Origin: Rothia nasimurium
GTDB taxonomy: Bacteria > Actinomycetota > Actinomycetes > Actinomycetales > Micrococcaceae
Reading direction: 5' to 3'
Assembly (NCBI RefSeq): GCF_928381705.1
Contig: NZ_CAKMSR010000004.1
Span: forward strand, 157,650-221,649
Length of the DNA stretch: 64,000 bases
In this document: positions 19,632-28,694 of the stretch, piece after piece
Layout of the letters: each line of letters opens with the position of its first letter
Position numbering within the stretch: position 1 is the first letter of the stretch
Notes under the pieces: generated by a model
Told to the model about the DNA's origin: nothing
The model's input: only the letters and a program-made list of their open reading frames with translations
Databases searched by the model: none
Program-made: the position numbers and the translations under genes

Positions 19632-21227
19632 GTGACTGCAAAACCCGTCGTTCTGCTCGCTGAAGAACTCTCACCCGCCACCGTTGAAGCCCTGGGCCCC
19701 GATTTTGAAATCCGCTCCTGCGACGGCGCCAACCGCGAAGAACTCATCCCCGCCATTGCAGATGTAGATGCCATTCTGGTTCGCTCAGCAACTCAAGTGG
19801 ACGCCGAAGCCATCGCTGCAGCCAAGAAACTCAAGGTCATTGCCCGTGCGGGTGTAGGCCTCGATAACGTAGACATCAAGGCCGCCACCAAGGCCGGCGT
19901 CATGGTAGTCAATGCTCCCACCTCTAACGTCATTTCCGCAGCAGAGCTCACCGTCGGGCACATCCTGGGCCTGGCCCGTAACATCGCTGCTGCCGACGCT
20001 TCCATGAAGGCAGGCCAGTGGAAGCGCTCCGCCTTCTCAGGCGTTGAGCTCTTTGAAAAGACCATCGGCATTATCGGCCTGGGCCGAATCGGTGGTCTGG
20101 TTGCAGAGCGCCTCAAGGCCTTCGGCACCGAGATTATCGCCTACGACCCTTTCGTAACCTCAGCCCGCGCAGCAGCCCTGGGCGCAGAACTGGTTGAGCT
20201 GGATGAGCTGGTAGAGCGCTCTGACTTCATCACCATCCACATGCCCCGCACCCCCGAAACCCTGGGCATGATCAACGCCGAGAGCTTCAAGAAGATGAAG
20301 AAGACCGCTTACGTGGTCAACGTAGCCCGCGGTGGCCTGATCGACGAAGCAGACCTCGACGCAGCCCTGCGCTCGGGCGAAATTGCTGGTGCCGCCATTG
20401 ACGTCTACGTCAAGGAACCCGCCAAGAACGTACCCTTTGTTGAGCTGCCCAACGTCGTTGCCACCCCCCACCTGGGTGCCTCCACCTTCGAAGCCCAGGA
20501 AAAGGCCGGTATCTCGGTTGCAAAATCTGTACGTCTGGCCCTTGAAGGCGACCTGGTGCCCGACGCCGTCAACGTCGCAGGCGGCGCCATCGACAAGGAC
20601 GTCCGCCCCGGCGTCCCCCTGGCAGAGAAGGTCGGCCGCATCCTCACCGCCATCGGCGGCGACGAAGCCCTCACCCGCGTCGAGGTCAAGATCGCCGGTG
20701 AAATCGCCACCAAGGACGTCACCTCCCTCAAGCTCTCAGCCCTCAAGGGTGTCTTCACCGACGTCGTCTCAGACAAGGTTTCCTACGTCAACGCCCCCGT
20801 GCTAGCCGAACAGCGCGGCGTTGAGGTCGAGCTGGCCACCACCACCGATACCGAGTACTTCCGCAACGAAACCGTACTCACCGGTGCTCTCGCTAACGGT
20901 GAAGTGGTCTCCGTCGCCGGTACCGTCACCGGCCCCAAGCTCATCGAAAAACTGACCAACGTCAACGGTTACGATATCGAAATCCCCATCACCGACCACA
21001 TGCTGGTACTCGAATACGAAGACCGCCCGGGCGTCATTGCCGCTATCGGTACCCTGCTGGGCACCGCCTCCATCAACATCGCCGGTATGCAGGTCTCCCG
21101 CAACGACAAGAAGGCTGAAGCCCTCTGCGTCCTTGCCCTGGACTCAGCCCTCTCAGCCGAGGTGCTCGAATCCATCAAGCGCGTGGTCAACGCCTCCCGC
21201 GCGGCGGTTATTAACCTGGCTGACTAA
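19632..21227 (+). CDS. serA: D-3-phosphoglycerate dehydrogenase
   Basis: First enzyme of serine synthesis, 531 residues, the long type with an extra domain. GLGRIGGLVAERL is the NAD-binding motif, NVARGGLIDE holds the catalytic arginine region, and TPHLGASTFEAQ contains the catalytic histidine. An intervening domain of about 130 residues follows, then the ACT domain HMLVLEYEDRPGVIAAIG, which senses serine. The GTG start has AAGGA eight bases before it. The 250 bases upstream contain the ilvC hairpins and no recognisable riboswitch. A long interrupted palindrome follows the stop. Confidence 0.96.
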   Translation: MTAKPVVLLAEELSPATVEALGPDFEIRSCDGANREELIPAIADVDAILVRSATQVDAEAIAAAKKLKVIARAGVGLDNVDIKAATKAGVMVVNAPTSNVISAAELTVGHILGLARNIAAADASMKAGQWKRSAFSGVELFEKTIGIIGLGRIGGLVAERLKAFGTEIIAYDPFVTSARAAALGAELVELDELVERSDFITIHMPRTPETLGMINAESFKKMKKTAYVVNVARGGLIDEADLDAALRSGEIAGAAIDVYVKEPAKNVPFVELPNVVATPHLGASTFEAQEKAGISVAKSVRLALEGDLVPDAVNVAGGAIDKDVRPGVPLAEKVGRILTAIGGDEALTRVEVKIAGEIATKDVTSLKLSALKGVFTDVVSDKVSYVNAPVLAEQRGVEVELATTTDTEYFRNETVLTGALANGEVVSVAGTVTGPKLIEKLTNVNGYDIEIPITDHMLVLEYEDRPGVIAAIGTLLGTASINIAGMQVSRNDKKAEALCVLALDSALSAEVLESIKRVVNASRAAVINLAD

Positions 21228-21234
21228 ACGAAGT

Positions 21235-21405
21235 CGCGGGTAGGCTTTCCCTTGCCGACTAACCTTCTTGGTCTCGCGCTGGGGCGCTCTACAATCATGC
21301 AACCTCGCAAGCTCGGTTGATTCGCTCAGGATTTCTTTTTCGCTTTGCGGAAACCTTTGCTCATCCCAGCCAGTCGGCTCCGGGAAAGCCTACCCGCGCC
21401 TTTTT
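21235..21405 (+). repeat. Long interrupted inverted repeat after serA
   Basis: A 17-bp perfect outer stem (21235-21251 with 21382-21398) continues after a small internal loop as GCCGACT/AGTCGGC (21254-21260 with 21372-21378). Inner complementary pieces include GCTGGG/CCCAGC and AACC/GGTT. Five Ts (21401-21405) follow the outer arm, so it can act as the serA terminator, but the 110-base structured interior is unusual. The element may be a structured RNA or a small repeat element. No target-site duplication is evident. Confidence 0.65.
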
Positions 21406-21445
21406 CCCGTGTGAAATAGCGTTCGCAGTGGTTGGTGTAAACGGG

Positions 21446-21458
21446 TAAAGTGGTAGCT
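21446..21458 (+). promoter_or_regulatory. -10 box of metG, leaderless layout
   Basis: TAAAGT (21446-21451) ends seven bases before ATG 21459. This supports that ATG over the GTG three codons earlier, which lies within the -10 box. Confidence 0.55.
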
Positions 21459-23000
21459 ATGACTTCTATCCCGTACTACATCACCACTGCGATTTCTTAC
21501 CCCAACGGTGCCCCTCATATCGGGCACGCCTACGAGGTTATTGCCGCCGACACCATGGCCCGCTTCAAGAAGCTTGACGGCTTTGACGTGCGCTTCATGA
21601 CCGGTACCGATGAGCACGGGCAGAAGATGCAGACCACCGCTGCTAAACAGGGCAAGACCCCCAAGGAACTGGCCGACGAGAACTCAGCCCGCTTCCGCGC
21701 TATGGCTGATCTGGTAGGTGCCGACTACGACCGCTTCATCCGCACCACCGATGCCGACCACTACGCTGCCTCTCAGGCCATCTGGAAGAAGATGGAGGAG
21801 AACGGCGACATCTACCTCGATAAGTACGCCGGCTGGTACTCCGTGCGCGACGAGGCCTACTACACCGAAGACGAAACCGAGGTGCGCGACGGCGTCCGCT
21901 ACGCCATTTCAACCGGCACCGAGGTTGAATGGACCGAAGAGGAATCTTACTTCTTCCGTCTCTCCAAGTACGGCGACCGCCTGCTGGAGCTCTACTCCAC
22001 CGAGGGCTTCGTCTACCCCGAATCCCGCCGCAATGAGCTGGCCGCCTTCATCAAGAACGGCCTGACCGACCTCTCCATCTCCCGCACCACCTTTGACTGG
22101 GGCGTACCTGTACCCGGCAACGACAAGCACGTCATGTACGTCTGGGTGGACGCCCTGACCAACTACATCACCGGCCTGGGCTACCCCGATACCGAGGGCG
22201 AACTCTTCACCAAGTACTGGCCCGCTGATCTTCACCTGATTGGTAAGGACATCACTCGCTTCCACGCCATCTACTGGCCCGCCTTCCTCTGGTCAGCCGG
22301 CCTTGAAATCCCCAAGCGGGTCTTCGGCCACGGCTTCCTGCTGGTTGACGGCGAGAAGATGAGCAAGTCCATCGGCAACGTAGTTGACCCTGCCGATCTG
22401 GTCGCCAGCTTCGGCCTGGACCAGCTGCGCTTCTTCCTGCTGCGCGATGTCTCCTTCGGCCAGGACGGCTCCTACTCAGCCGAAGGTATCAAGAACCGCA
22501 TTAACTCCGACCTAGCCAACGACCTGGGTAACCTGGCCCAGCGCTCCCTCTCCATGGTCGCCAAGAACTGCGACGGCAAGGTTCCTGCTCATGGCACCTT
22601 CACCGCAGAAGACACCGCCATGCTTGAGATGGCAGCTGCCCTGTACGATCCCGTCCGTGCTGACTTCGACGAACAGGCCTTCCACCGCGCCCTGGAGCGT
22701 ATCTGGCAGGTCGTGGGCGAAGCCAACCGCTACTTCACTGCCCAGGAGCCCTGGAAGCTGCGCAAGACCAACCTGGAGCGCATGAACACCGTGCTTTATG
22801 TAACCGCCGAGGTACTCCGCATCGTCGCTACCCTCACCCAGCCGGTTATGCCCACATCCATGGGCAAGATGCTTGACCTGCTGGCGGTTGCTCCCGAGAA
22901 CCGCCTCTTCGCAGCGCTTGATCAAGCCCTGGTACCCGGTACCGAGCTGCCCGCCCCGGCCCCTATCTTCCCCCGCTATGAGGAGCCCAAGAGCGCCTAA
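21459..23000 (+). CDS. metG: Methionyl-tRNA synthetase
   Basis: Class I aminoacyl-tRNA synthetase of 513 residues that charges tRNA-Met. [13 protein letters not shown] carries the HIGH motif and KMSKSIGN the KMSKS loop. The connective-peptide region ([16 protein letters not shown]) has no cysteine pairs, so this is the zinc-free short form known in actinobacteria, without a C-terminal tRNA-binding domain. The start was set at ATG because the -10 box lies just before it. The gene is followed by a strong GC-rich terminator. Confidence 0.96.
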   Translation: MTSIPYYITTAISYPNGAPHIGHAYEVIAADTMARFKKLDGFDVRFMTGTDEHGQKMQTTAAKQGKTPKELADENSARFRAMADLVGADYDRFIRTTDADHYAASQAIWKKMEENGDIYLDKYAGWYSVRDEAYYTEDETEVRDGVRYAISTGTEVEWTEEESYFFRLSKYGDRLLELYSTEGFVYPESRRNELAAFIKNGLTDLSISRTTFDWGVPVPGNDKHVMYVWVDALTNYITGLGYPDTEGELFTKYWPADLHLIGKDITRFHAIYWPAFLWSAGLEIPKRVFGHGFLLVDGEKMSKSIGNVVDPADLVASFGLDQLRFFLLRDVSFGQDGSYSAEGIKNRINSDLANDLGNLAQRSLSMVAKNCDGKVPAHGTFTAEDTAMLEMAAALYDPVRADFDEQAFHRALERIWQVVGEANRYFTAQEPWKLRKTNLERMNTVLYVTAEVLRIVATLTQPVMPTSMGKMLDLLAVAPENRLFAALDQALVPGTELPAPAPIFPRYEEPKSA

Positions 23001-23030
23001 GTCGCTGATAAGGCTTCACCTAAAACCTCA

Positions 23031-23075
23031 GGACGCGGCCCCCACCTTTCAGAGCGAAAGGCGGGGGCCGCGTCC
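23031..23075 (+). terminator. Terminator of metG
   Basis: GGACGCGGCCCCC (23031-23043) and the following CCTTTC pair with GAAAGG and GGGGGCCGCGTCC (to 23075) around a short loop; TTATT follows. Confidence 0.85.
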
Positions 23076-23097
23076 TTATTCCTAAAAATCTTTAGGG

Positions 23098-24240
23098 CTA
23101 AAACCAGCCGAGCTCAGTGACCTTGTAGTAAATCATCTGCGACAGGGCAACGTAGCCCCAGCCGTTCAGATGCAGGCCATCAGATGAGTATAGTGACGGG
23201 GGAATCTGCCCAGCATCATAGGCTTTACGGTCTTCATCTGAAGACCAAACCCCCGAGCCAGCTAGGGCACCGTAGCGCAGCCAAGACTCCTGGGTAGTTT
23301 CGCGCAGATAGGTTTCGGGGTTCATGAACTTAGCCCCGTAGATGCTTGCGGCCCACTTATTATAGGCTTTGACCTTCTTGACACGGTTAGAGTCCAGGGC
23401 ATCACCCTTTGACGCGAAGTGGCCCATTACGATCGTGCGCTCCGGTGCTACGTCAAAGCAACGCTGGGTGTCTTGAGTGATGCGGTCGTAGTCGCTGATG
23501 TTATTACGGCCGATTTGGAGCACATGGTAGGAAGAGCGACTAATCATCTCCTGGTAGGAGTAGAACCAGGCAGCCTCAGTATTGGCGGGAGCATAGATTT
23601 CTTCACCGGGAACAACGCGGGTGAAGGTGTAGGTCCCCTCTGCTGTCCCTGCCTCGAGCACACCCGCTACACCGCCAACGTAGCCGGGTGCATAGGCACT
23701 TGCACCCCATGCGACATAGGTGGCATCAGAAAGAGTGATATTTACTGTTCCGCTGGCCGGTATGCGGTCATTGGGGAAAGAGAGCTTATAGATGTTGTTG
23801 GGTACGCCTCTGCGGGCAGCGATCATGGTTGAGGTTTCGCCACCACGGCCAAATTCTAGAACCGGGGCTGAAAGGTAGCTGCTGAGTAGAGCTTCCATAC
23901 TCGCGTTAAAACCTGCCGGTACGCCCTGTTCCGCCTGAGCACCTTCAAAAGATGAACTACCCCACAGGGCCAGGGAGGGGCCGGTAACGGTGGGGTAGGA
24001 GAAATCTGAGGGGAAGACGCTGGCGGTTGCGTCCGCTGCGTGGGCGGTAGGGTTGATGGCTGCGGTTCCTGCTGCGGTGGCAACACCGGCCACACCTGTG
24101 AGCGCGGCAAAGCGCATGAGGCCACGGCGGCTGGTCTGAAGTCCTTGCTGGTCAAGGGAGGTCATTACGTTATTAGTCTGCTTTCTGTGACGAGGTCGTC
24201 GTGGTTTCATGTGGGGGTTGTGGTGATGCTGCTTATTCAT
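23098..24240 (-). CDS. Tat-exported SGNH/GDSL-type hydrolase
   Basis: Secreted esterase-like protein of up to 380 residues. TSRRGLMRFAALTG followed by an Ala-rich hydrophobic stretch and THAADA is a twin-arginine signal with a likely cleavage site. The mature part shows the four SGNH blocks in loose form: WGSSSFEG (nucleophile serine), GRGGET (glycine), IGRNNISD (asparagine) and DGLHLNGWGY (Asp and His). This order supports a serine hydrolase acting on lipids or on acetylated wall sugars; the substrate is unknown. The first 25 residues are very rich in His, Arg and Lys and lie ahead of a second ATG (MTSLDQ), which may be the true start. Confidence 0.75.
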   Translation of the reverse strand: MNKQHHHNPHMKPRRPRHRKQTNNVMTSLDQQGLQTSRRGLMRFAALTGVAGVATAAGTAAINPTAHAADATASVFPSDFSYPTVTGPSLALWGSSSFEGAQAEQGVPAGFNASMEALLSSYLSAPVLEFGRGGETSTMIAARRGVPNNIYKLSFPNDRIPASGTVNITLSDATYVAWGASAYAPGYVGGVAGVLEAGTAEGTYTFTRVVPGEEIYAPANTEAAWFYSYQEMISRSSYHVLQIGRNNISDYDRITQDTQRCFDVAPERTIVMGHFASKGDALDSNRVKKVKAYNKWAASIYGAKFMNPETYLRETTQESWLRYGALAGSGVWSSDEDRKAYDAGQIPPSLYSSDGLHLNGWGYVALSQMIYYKVTELGWF

Positions 24241-24279
24241 AGTAGTTAGAATTGAGGTTGATTATCTAGGGAGGACGCC

Positions 24280-25200
24280 GTGTCATTACTTACGAACCGC
24301 TGTGTGAAGGGGATGGCCTTGCTTGGCTGCTTCACAGCTTTGGGACTGGCTGGTTGTACTTCACAGCCCCAGAACTTTGATGAGTTGACCGCCGAGACCG
24401 CCAAGACCGAGCACATTGACAGTTTGCAGTCCTGGATTTTCCCGCCAGCTGAGGCTGAGTCTGCCCGCCGGGCTTTTGTGGAGCGCTGCGTGGCTGAGAC
24501 CGGTGGTAACTACCAGGAGCCTGAGGCTGGGTTGACCTTGGACTCTGCGGTCTACACGGGCCGAACCACCGAGGAATTGAAAGCCTCGGGTTACGGTCAG
24601 TTACCTGCCACTGAGGGCCGGGCTACCGCTAGCTTTGACCAGGCGGGGCTGGACGCCTACCTGGGTAAGGGCGGCGAGCCCTTTACCGTGACTTTCATGG
24701 AGTATTCCAGCGGTGAGCTCAACTCAGCTGGATGCATGGCTCAGAGCTACGAGTACATCTACGGATCTGTTGAGAACGGCGTGAAGGCTGCTCTGCTGGC
24801 CCCAGAATTCGCCCAGGCTATTGAGACTAGCCTGCGGTCCGATGAAAATTATCTGGCTCTGCAGGAGTCCTGGGCGACCTGCATGAAGAACGCGGGGTTT
24901 GGTCAGGCTTCGAGCACCGATCAGGCTGCCTATAGCTCTAGTTTGCTGGGTGCCGATAACGCGGAGAAGATGCTACAGTTCGACATCTCCTGCCGTGAGA
25001 GCATCTCTTTTGACTCTTCTATCACCGATCTGAAGAATTCCTATTATGAGGCTGTTTACCAGCGTCTTGAGCAGTTCTCTGAAGATCTGGAAGCTACTCA
25101 CGCAACCGCCCTTGAACGGGTTGAGGTCGATAAAGCAGACCCCAAGAATACCTCGCCGGTGACGGTCCCCACTCCCACCGCTAGCCCCAGCGCTAGCTAA
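24280..25200 (+). CDS. Lipoprotein of unknown function
   Basis: A 306-residue exported protein that I do not recognise. The N-terminal MALLGCFTALGLAGCTS is a lipoprotein signal with lipobox LAGC, so the product is anchored in the outer leaflet of the membrane. Four further cysteines (in VERCVAETG, GCMAQS, ATCMKN, ISCRES) could form two disulphides. The rest is acidic and mostly helical by appearance, and the C-terminal 15 residues are a Pro/Thr/Ser tail. The GTG start follows GGGAGG. It is divergent from the SGNH hydrolase and convergent with the ABC exporter, with an inverted-repeat terminator behind it. Confidence 0.7.
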   Translation: MSLLTNRCVKGMALLGCFTALGLAGCTSQPQNFDELTAETAKTEHIDSLQSWIFPPAEAESARRAFVERCVAETGGNYQEPEAGLTLDSAVYTGRTTEELKASGYGQLPATEGRATASFDQAGLDAYLGKGGEPFTVTFMEYSSGELNSAGCMAQSYEYIYGSVENGVKAALLAPEFAQAIETSLRSDENYLALQESWATCMKNAGFGQASSTDQAAYSSSLLGADNAEKMLQFDISCRESISFDSSITDLKNSYYEAVYQRLEQFSEDLEATHATALERVEVDKADPKNTSPVTVPTPTASPSAS

Positions 25201-25205
25201 GGCGG

Positions 25206-25243
25206 GGCGGGCGTCCGGCCCCTGAGAGAAGCGGACGCCCGCC
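25206..25243. terminator. Bidirectional hairpin built from an inverted GGCGTCC pair
   Basis: A 12-bp perfect stem (25206-25217 with 25232-25243) lies between the convergent lipoprotein and ABC-permease genes. Both arms contain GGCGTCC, the motif over-represented across this window. Confidence 0.7.
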
Positions 25244-25250
25244 TACCCGG

Positions 25251-27845
25251 CTAGTTCACCTCCTGTAGGGCGGCAACCGGTGGTATGCGGGAGGCTGACC
25301 TGGCCGGGAAAAAGACCGTGGCCCAGGCCAGGGCAAGGCCACCTGCGATAACCGCTAGGTAGTGCCAGGGCTGCACGCTGTAAACCAGGGTGAAATTGTT
25401 GACAGCAAAAACCTGGAGCAGGAGTAGGGCGGTAGCAAGACCGGCTCCAGCACCCCAGATGAGGGCGAAGACAGCCAATAGCAGGGTTTCGTAGCTGACG
25501 GCAGCCTGCAATCGACGGCTAGAGAGGCCGTTGACGCGAAGTAGGGCGTAGGACCTGCGCCGCTGCTGGGTGCTCAGTAACTGGGTGTTGGCAAGTCCCA
25601 CGAGCGAGACCAGCAGTGAGGCTGATAGGAGCCCCAGAACGACCCAGAGAACTGAGCGCATATCATCCTGTAAGCGGGCTTTTTCGGTTTCTACGCCCGA
25701 AAGTTCACCCGCATCGAGGCCGGTGATTTCGGCGATGGGGTTGAGTACCGAGAAGCGGTCACTCCAGCTAATATCTGGATCAAGATTAGCCTGGAGCAGG
25801 CCAGCCTCGGTGTTCTCTCCGGTGGGGTCTACTAGGTCCGTGCCGCTGATGAGGGTGCCGTTCTGCGTGGTGATGAGGAAGCCACGCAGCGTATCGGGGG
25901 TGATGCTGACGGTGAGTTCTACAGCGTCACGGGTTCCTTCGATGTAGAGCTGCTGGCCCTCCTGTACCCCGAAGGAGTCTGCGTAGCCCTGGCTCAGCAG
26001 CACCGTCTGCTCGGTCAGCTTTTGGCCGGTTTGTTCACCGTGCAGGCGGGTGAGTGTTTCGGGGTCTACGGAGTAGACCGTTGTGCTGAATCGGCTATCG
26101 GACGAAGTCAGCACACTACCCTGGGGCAGGGCCACAAGGGCAGCATCTACACCGTCGAGCTGGGAGACCTGGCGCTGTATCTCATGCAGGCGGGCAATCT
26201 CCGGCTCTGCAAGCACCGCTTCAACGTCGTAGGGGTAGTTGCGGTCTAGTTCTGCCATGAAGCTCTGCTGCATGGTGGAATAACCGGTGAGGGCTGCGCT
26301 GACGAAGGCGGCACAGATGAAGACCATGCGGATGGTTACCGAGGCGGACGCCCGGGACTGGGTGATGTTGCTGTGGGCCAGGGCCGCGGTGGAGTAGGGG
26401 CGGGCAAAGACCCGGAGCAGGGCGATGCCCGGCGCTACCAGTAGGGGAGCTGCCACCACGAAGGTAAGGGCTGCCAGAACCGTAGCCAGCATGATGAGAC
26501 CCGCATGGCTCTCCTGAAGCCCGGCTAGGACGCAGGCTGCTGTAGCCAGGGTGAGTACAAGGCAGAGGCCGATATAAGCCCAGGTGTTCCTAGTGCGGGG
26601 AGCGTTCGGAAGGTCCTGGTAGCCCCTGAGCGCTGCTACCGGTGGTATGGCTCGGGTGGCCCAAACCGGTTTGAGCACGGCTAAGAGAGTGATGAGCGTA
26701 CAGACCAGCATGGCCAGGATACCCGCTAGGGGGTTAAAGGTGATGCGGCCACTTTCGTTGAAAACTAGAGCGGCAAGGTAGGCGGTGATGATACCTGCGA
26801 GGGAGGAGAGCGCGCCGAGAGCCGCTGCCTCAACCAGGAGCATGCGCACCACCGCTAGGCGGGTAGCGCCCAGGGTGCGGAGCAGGGCCAGTTCACGGGA
26901 GCGGGCTGCCGCATGCACCTTGTAGGTGCTGGCGATGATGAAGGAGCTCATAAGGAGCGAGAGAGCCCCAAAGCCGAAAAGAATAGAGAGCAGGGCAGTG
27001 TAGCTGCCCATTCCCTTGCCGACGTCGTTTCTAATCTGTTCCTCAACCGACGAGACGGTAAGGCCGGGAGAGTTGGTAAGAGTCTGCTTGAGCTCCATTA
27101 AGGACGTGGAGGTGGGGTCTTTGAGCTTCAGAAGAACCTGCTCGTAGATGCCGTCGGGGGTGTTACCCCAATAGGCGTGGCTGCGTTCAATGTAGTTTGC
27201 TACACCGTTACCCGGTGTAAAGACCATATCTGGTCCCGCTCTGTAGCCTGTGGGGCGTTCGTAGATACCGGTGACGGTGTAGGCCGCCTGGGGGAGGGGC
27301 TCTGCCAGGTCGGTTTGCTCGGTTACGGTAGAAAGATCATCGAGGACGACCGCTCCGCCCACCCCTACAGAGAGAGCTTCTGCTGCCCGGTCGGTAATCA
27401 CTATCTGATGGGTGGACGCTGGTAGGCTGCCCTCTTTCAGGGGGTAGGGGAAGAAGGCATCGGTTGGCATATCGGCTTGAACGATGCTGTAGGTGCTCTC
27501 TGCCTGCTCTCCTTCAGCCGGTGTATGGATAACGGAGTAGGTAGAGGCCACTGCCCAGGCAGATTCAACTGCGGGAAGACTCAGTACCCGGTCGGCCTGC
27601 TCCTTGCTGAGAAGGAAGTCGGTGGCGCCCCCTTGAGTGAATTTGTTGGTGGTTTCAACAACGGCATCGGCGGTGGAGTACTTCTGGCCTGCTGTCTGTC
27701 TCACCTCGTCATAGAAGGTGGTATTAATCAGTAGCACAGCGGTGAGAAAGAAGGCTGAAATCGCGATGCCGATAGAGGTGAGGGCAAAACGCAGGCGGTG
27801 CTTGCCCAGGTTAGAGAAAGCGACGGTACTTAGGGTGGTAGCCAT
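25251..27845 (-). CDS. ABC transporter permease, MacB/FtsX type
   Basis: Membrane subunit of 864 residues with two FtsX-type repeats. The N-terminal helix (RFALTSIGIAISAFFLTAVLL) is followed by an extracellular domain of about 220 residues and three helices. A second set of helices and a second extracellular domain follow, and the last three helices end with SASRIPPVAALQE, a typical end of such permeases; a matching AIPPVAALRGY closes the first half. This architecture belongs to exporters of peptides, lipids or antibiotics, not to importers. The chosen ATG lies one base after the ATPase stop; a GTG nine bases earlier overlaps it. The two-component genes upstream suggest a stress- or antibiotic-sensing module. 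Confidence 0.85.
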   Translation of the reverse strand: MATTLSTVAFSNLGKHRLRFALTSIGIAISAFFLTAVLLINTTFYDEVRQTAGQKYSTADAVVETTNKFTQGGATDFLLSKEQADRVLSLPAVESAWAVASTYSVIHTPAEGEQAESTYSIVQADMPTDAFFPYPLKEGSLPASTHQIVITDRAAEALSVGVGGAVVLDDLSTVTEQTDLAEPLPQAAYTVTGIYERPTGYRAGPDMVFTPGNGVANYIERSHAYWGNTPDGIYEQVLLKLKDPTSTSLMELKQTLTNSPGLTVSSVEEQIRNDVGKGMGSYTALLSILFGFGALSLLMSSFIIASTYKVHAAARSRELALLRTLGATRLAVVRMLLVEAAALGALSSLAGIITAYLAALVFNESGRITFNPLAGILAMLVCTLITLLAVLKPVWATRAIPPVAALRGYQDLPNAPRTRNTWAYIGLCLVLTLATAACVLAGLQESHAGLIMLATVLAALTFVVAAPLLVAPGIALLRVFARPYSTAALAHSNITQSRASASVTIRMVFICAAFVSAALTGYSTMQQSFMAELDRNYPYDVEAVLAEPEIARLHEIQRQVSQLDGVDAALVALPQGSVLTSSDSRFSTTVYSVDPETLTRLHGEQTGQKLTEQTVLLSQGYADSFGVQEGQQLYIEGTRDAVELTVSITPDTLRGFLITTQNGTLISGTDLVDPTGENTEAGLLQANLDPDISWSDRFSVLNPIAEITGLDAGELSGVETEKARLQDDMRSVLWVVLGLLSASLLVSLVGLANTQLLSTQQRRRSYALLRVNGLSSRRLQAAVSYETLLLAVFALIWGAGAGLATALLLLQVFAVNNFTLVYSVQPWHYLAVIAGGLALAWATVFFPARSASRIPPVAALQEVN

Positions 27846-27846
27846 C

Positions 27847-28521
27847 TTAATCACCTAGCCTTGCCAGGGCTGAGAGCACACTGGTCTGGGTGGGGGCTTC
27901 GAGACCACCGGCTAGCTGGCCGTCCTTGAGCAAGAGCACCCGATCAGCGTAAGAGGCCGCGAGCGGGTCATGGGTCACCATCAAAATGGTCTGCCCCTGT
28001 TCCCTGCTGGCCTGCTGCAGGAGCCCCAGCACCTCGGTACTGGTCGCCGAGTCGAGGGCGCCGGTGGGTTCGTCCGCAAAAATGACGGCCGGGCGCGGGA
28101 GCAGGGCCCGGGCGATAGCCACCCGCTGCTGCTGCCCACCGGAGAGCTGCGAAGGCAGGTGCTTGAGGCGGTCCTCAAGGCCCAGGGTACGTACCAGCTC
28201 ATCGTGCCAGATGGTATCAACCGCCATCTTGGCCAGCCCCAGGGGAAGCTCCATATTCTGGGCCGCTGTGAGCGTGGGAATCAGATTGAAGGCCTGAAAA
28301 ATAAAGCCGATATTACGGGCCCGGAACTCAGCTAGGGCGGCATCCTTGAGCCCCGTCAGCTCCACGCCCTTGACCTGTACGGACGTCTGTTCCCCGGGGT
28401 CGGGGGCATCGAGAGTTGCCAGGGTGTGCAGCAGGGTTGACTTGCCGGAGCCAGAGGGGCCCATGATGGCCGTGAACTTGCCCCGCTCAAAATCAATGGA
28501 AATGTTGCGCAGGGCGTGCAC
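27847..28521 (-). CDS. ABC transporter ATP-binding protein (5' end disrupted by frameshift)
   Basis: ATPase of the MacB/LolD type, partner of the permease behind it. The open frame of 224 residues has Walker A GPSGSGKST, Q-loop FQAFNL, signature LSGGQQQR, Walker B VIFADEPTGALD and the H-loop THD. It begins at an internal GTG (VHALRNISIDFERG) with no ribosome site and lacks the usual first 25 residues including the A-loop aromatic. These residues are encoded just upstream in another frame, separated by a run of six Cs (28522-28527); removing one C would restore a normal protein. It is either a real mutation or a sequencing error. As drawn, the product could only arise by slippage or internal initiation. 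Confidence 0.85.
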   Translation of the reverse strand: MHALRNISIDFERGKFTAIMGPSGSGKSTLLHTLATLDAPDPGEQTSVQVKGVELTGLKDAALAEFRARNIGFIFQAFNLIPTLTAAQNMELPLGLAKMAVDTIWHDELVRTLGLEDRLKHLPSQLSGGQQQRVAIARALLPRPAVIFADEPTGALDSATSTEVLGLLQQASREQGQTILMVTHDPLAASYADRVLLLKDGQLAGGLEAPTQTSVLSALARLGD

Positions 28522-28597
28522 GGGGGGACTCGCCCGCGTAGGTTTTAGAAAGATGCCGGGCAGAAACAGCGATAGGAATAGTGTGTGAGGTGCTCAT
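28519..28597 (-). other. Out-of-frame 5' part of the ABC ATPase gene
   Basis: From ATG 28597 the sequence reads MSTSHTIPIAVSARHLSKTY and then AGESP. This is a normal ABC ATPase N-terminus whose final Tyr fits the A-loop that stacks on adenine. It meets the six-C run and is then one base out of frame with the rest of the ATPase. The upstream frame would stop about ten codons later. Confidence 0.8.
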
Positions 28598-28665
28598 ATA
28601 CCCAGTATGGCAAGACAGTGGGGTAGGGCACATCGCACCCGGGAGTGATGTGAAAGGGGTGAGCC

Positions 28666-28681
28666 TCATACCTAGGTATGA
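28666..28681. promoter_or_regulatory. Operator of the two-component system, exporter side
   Basis: TCATACCTAGGTATGA is a perfect 16-bp palindrome about 70 bases before the exporter ATPase start. The same palindrome with a different centre is found at 30745-30760 before the kinase gene. A shorter variant, ATAC-N3-GTAT, overlaps the ATPase ATG near 28598-28608. Confidence 0.7.
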
Positions 28682-28694
28682 AAACCTCTCCAGG

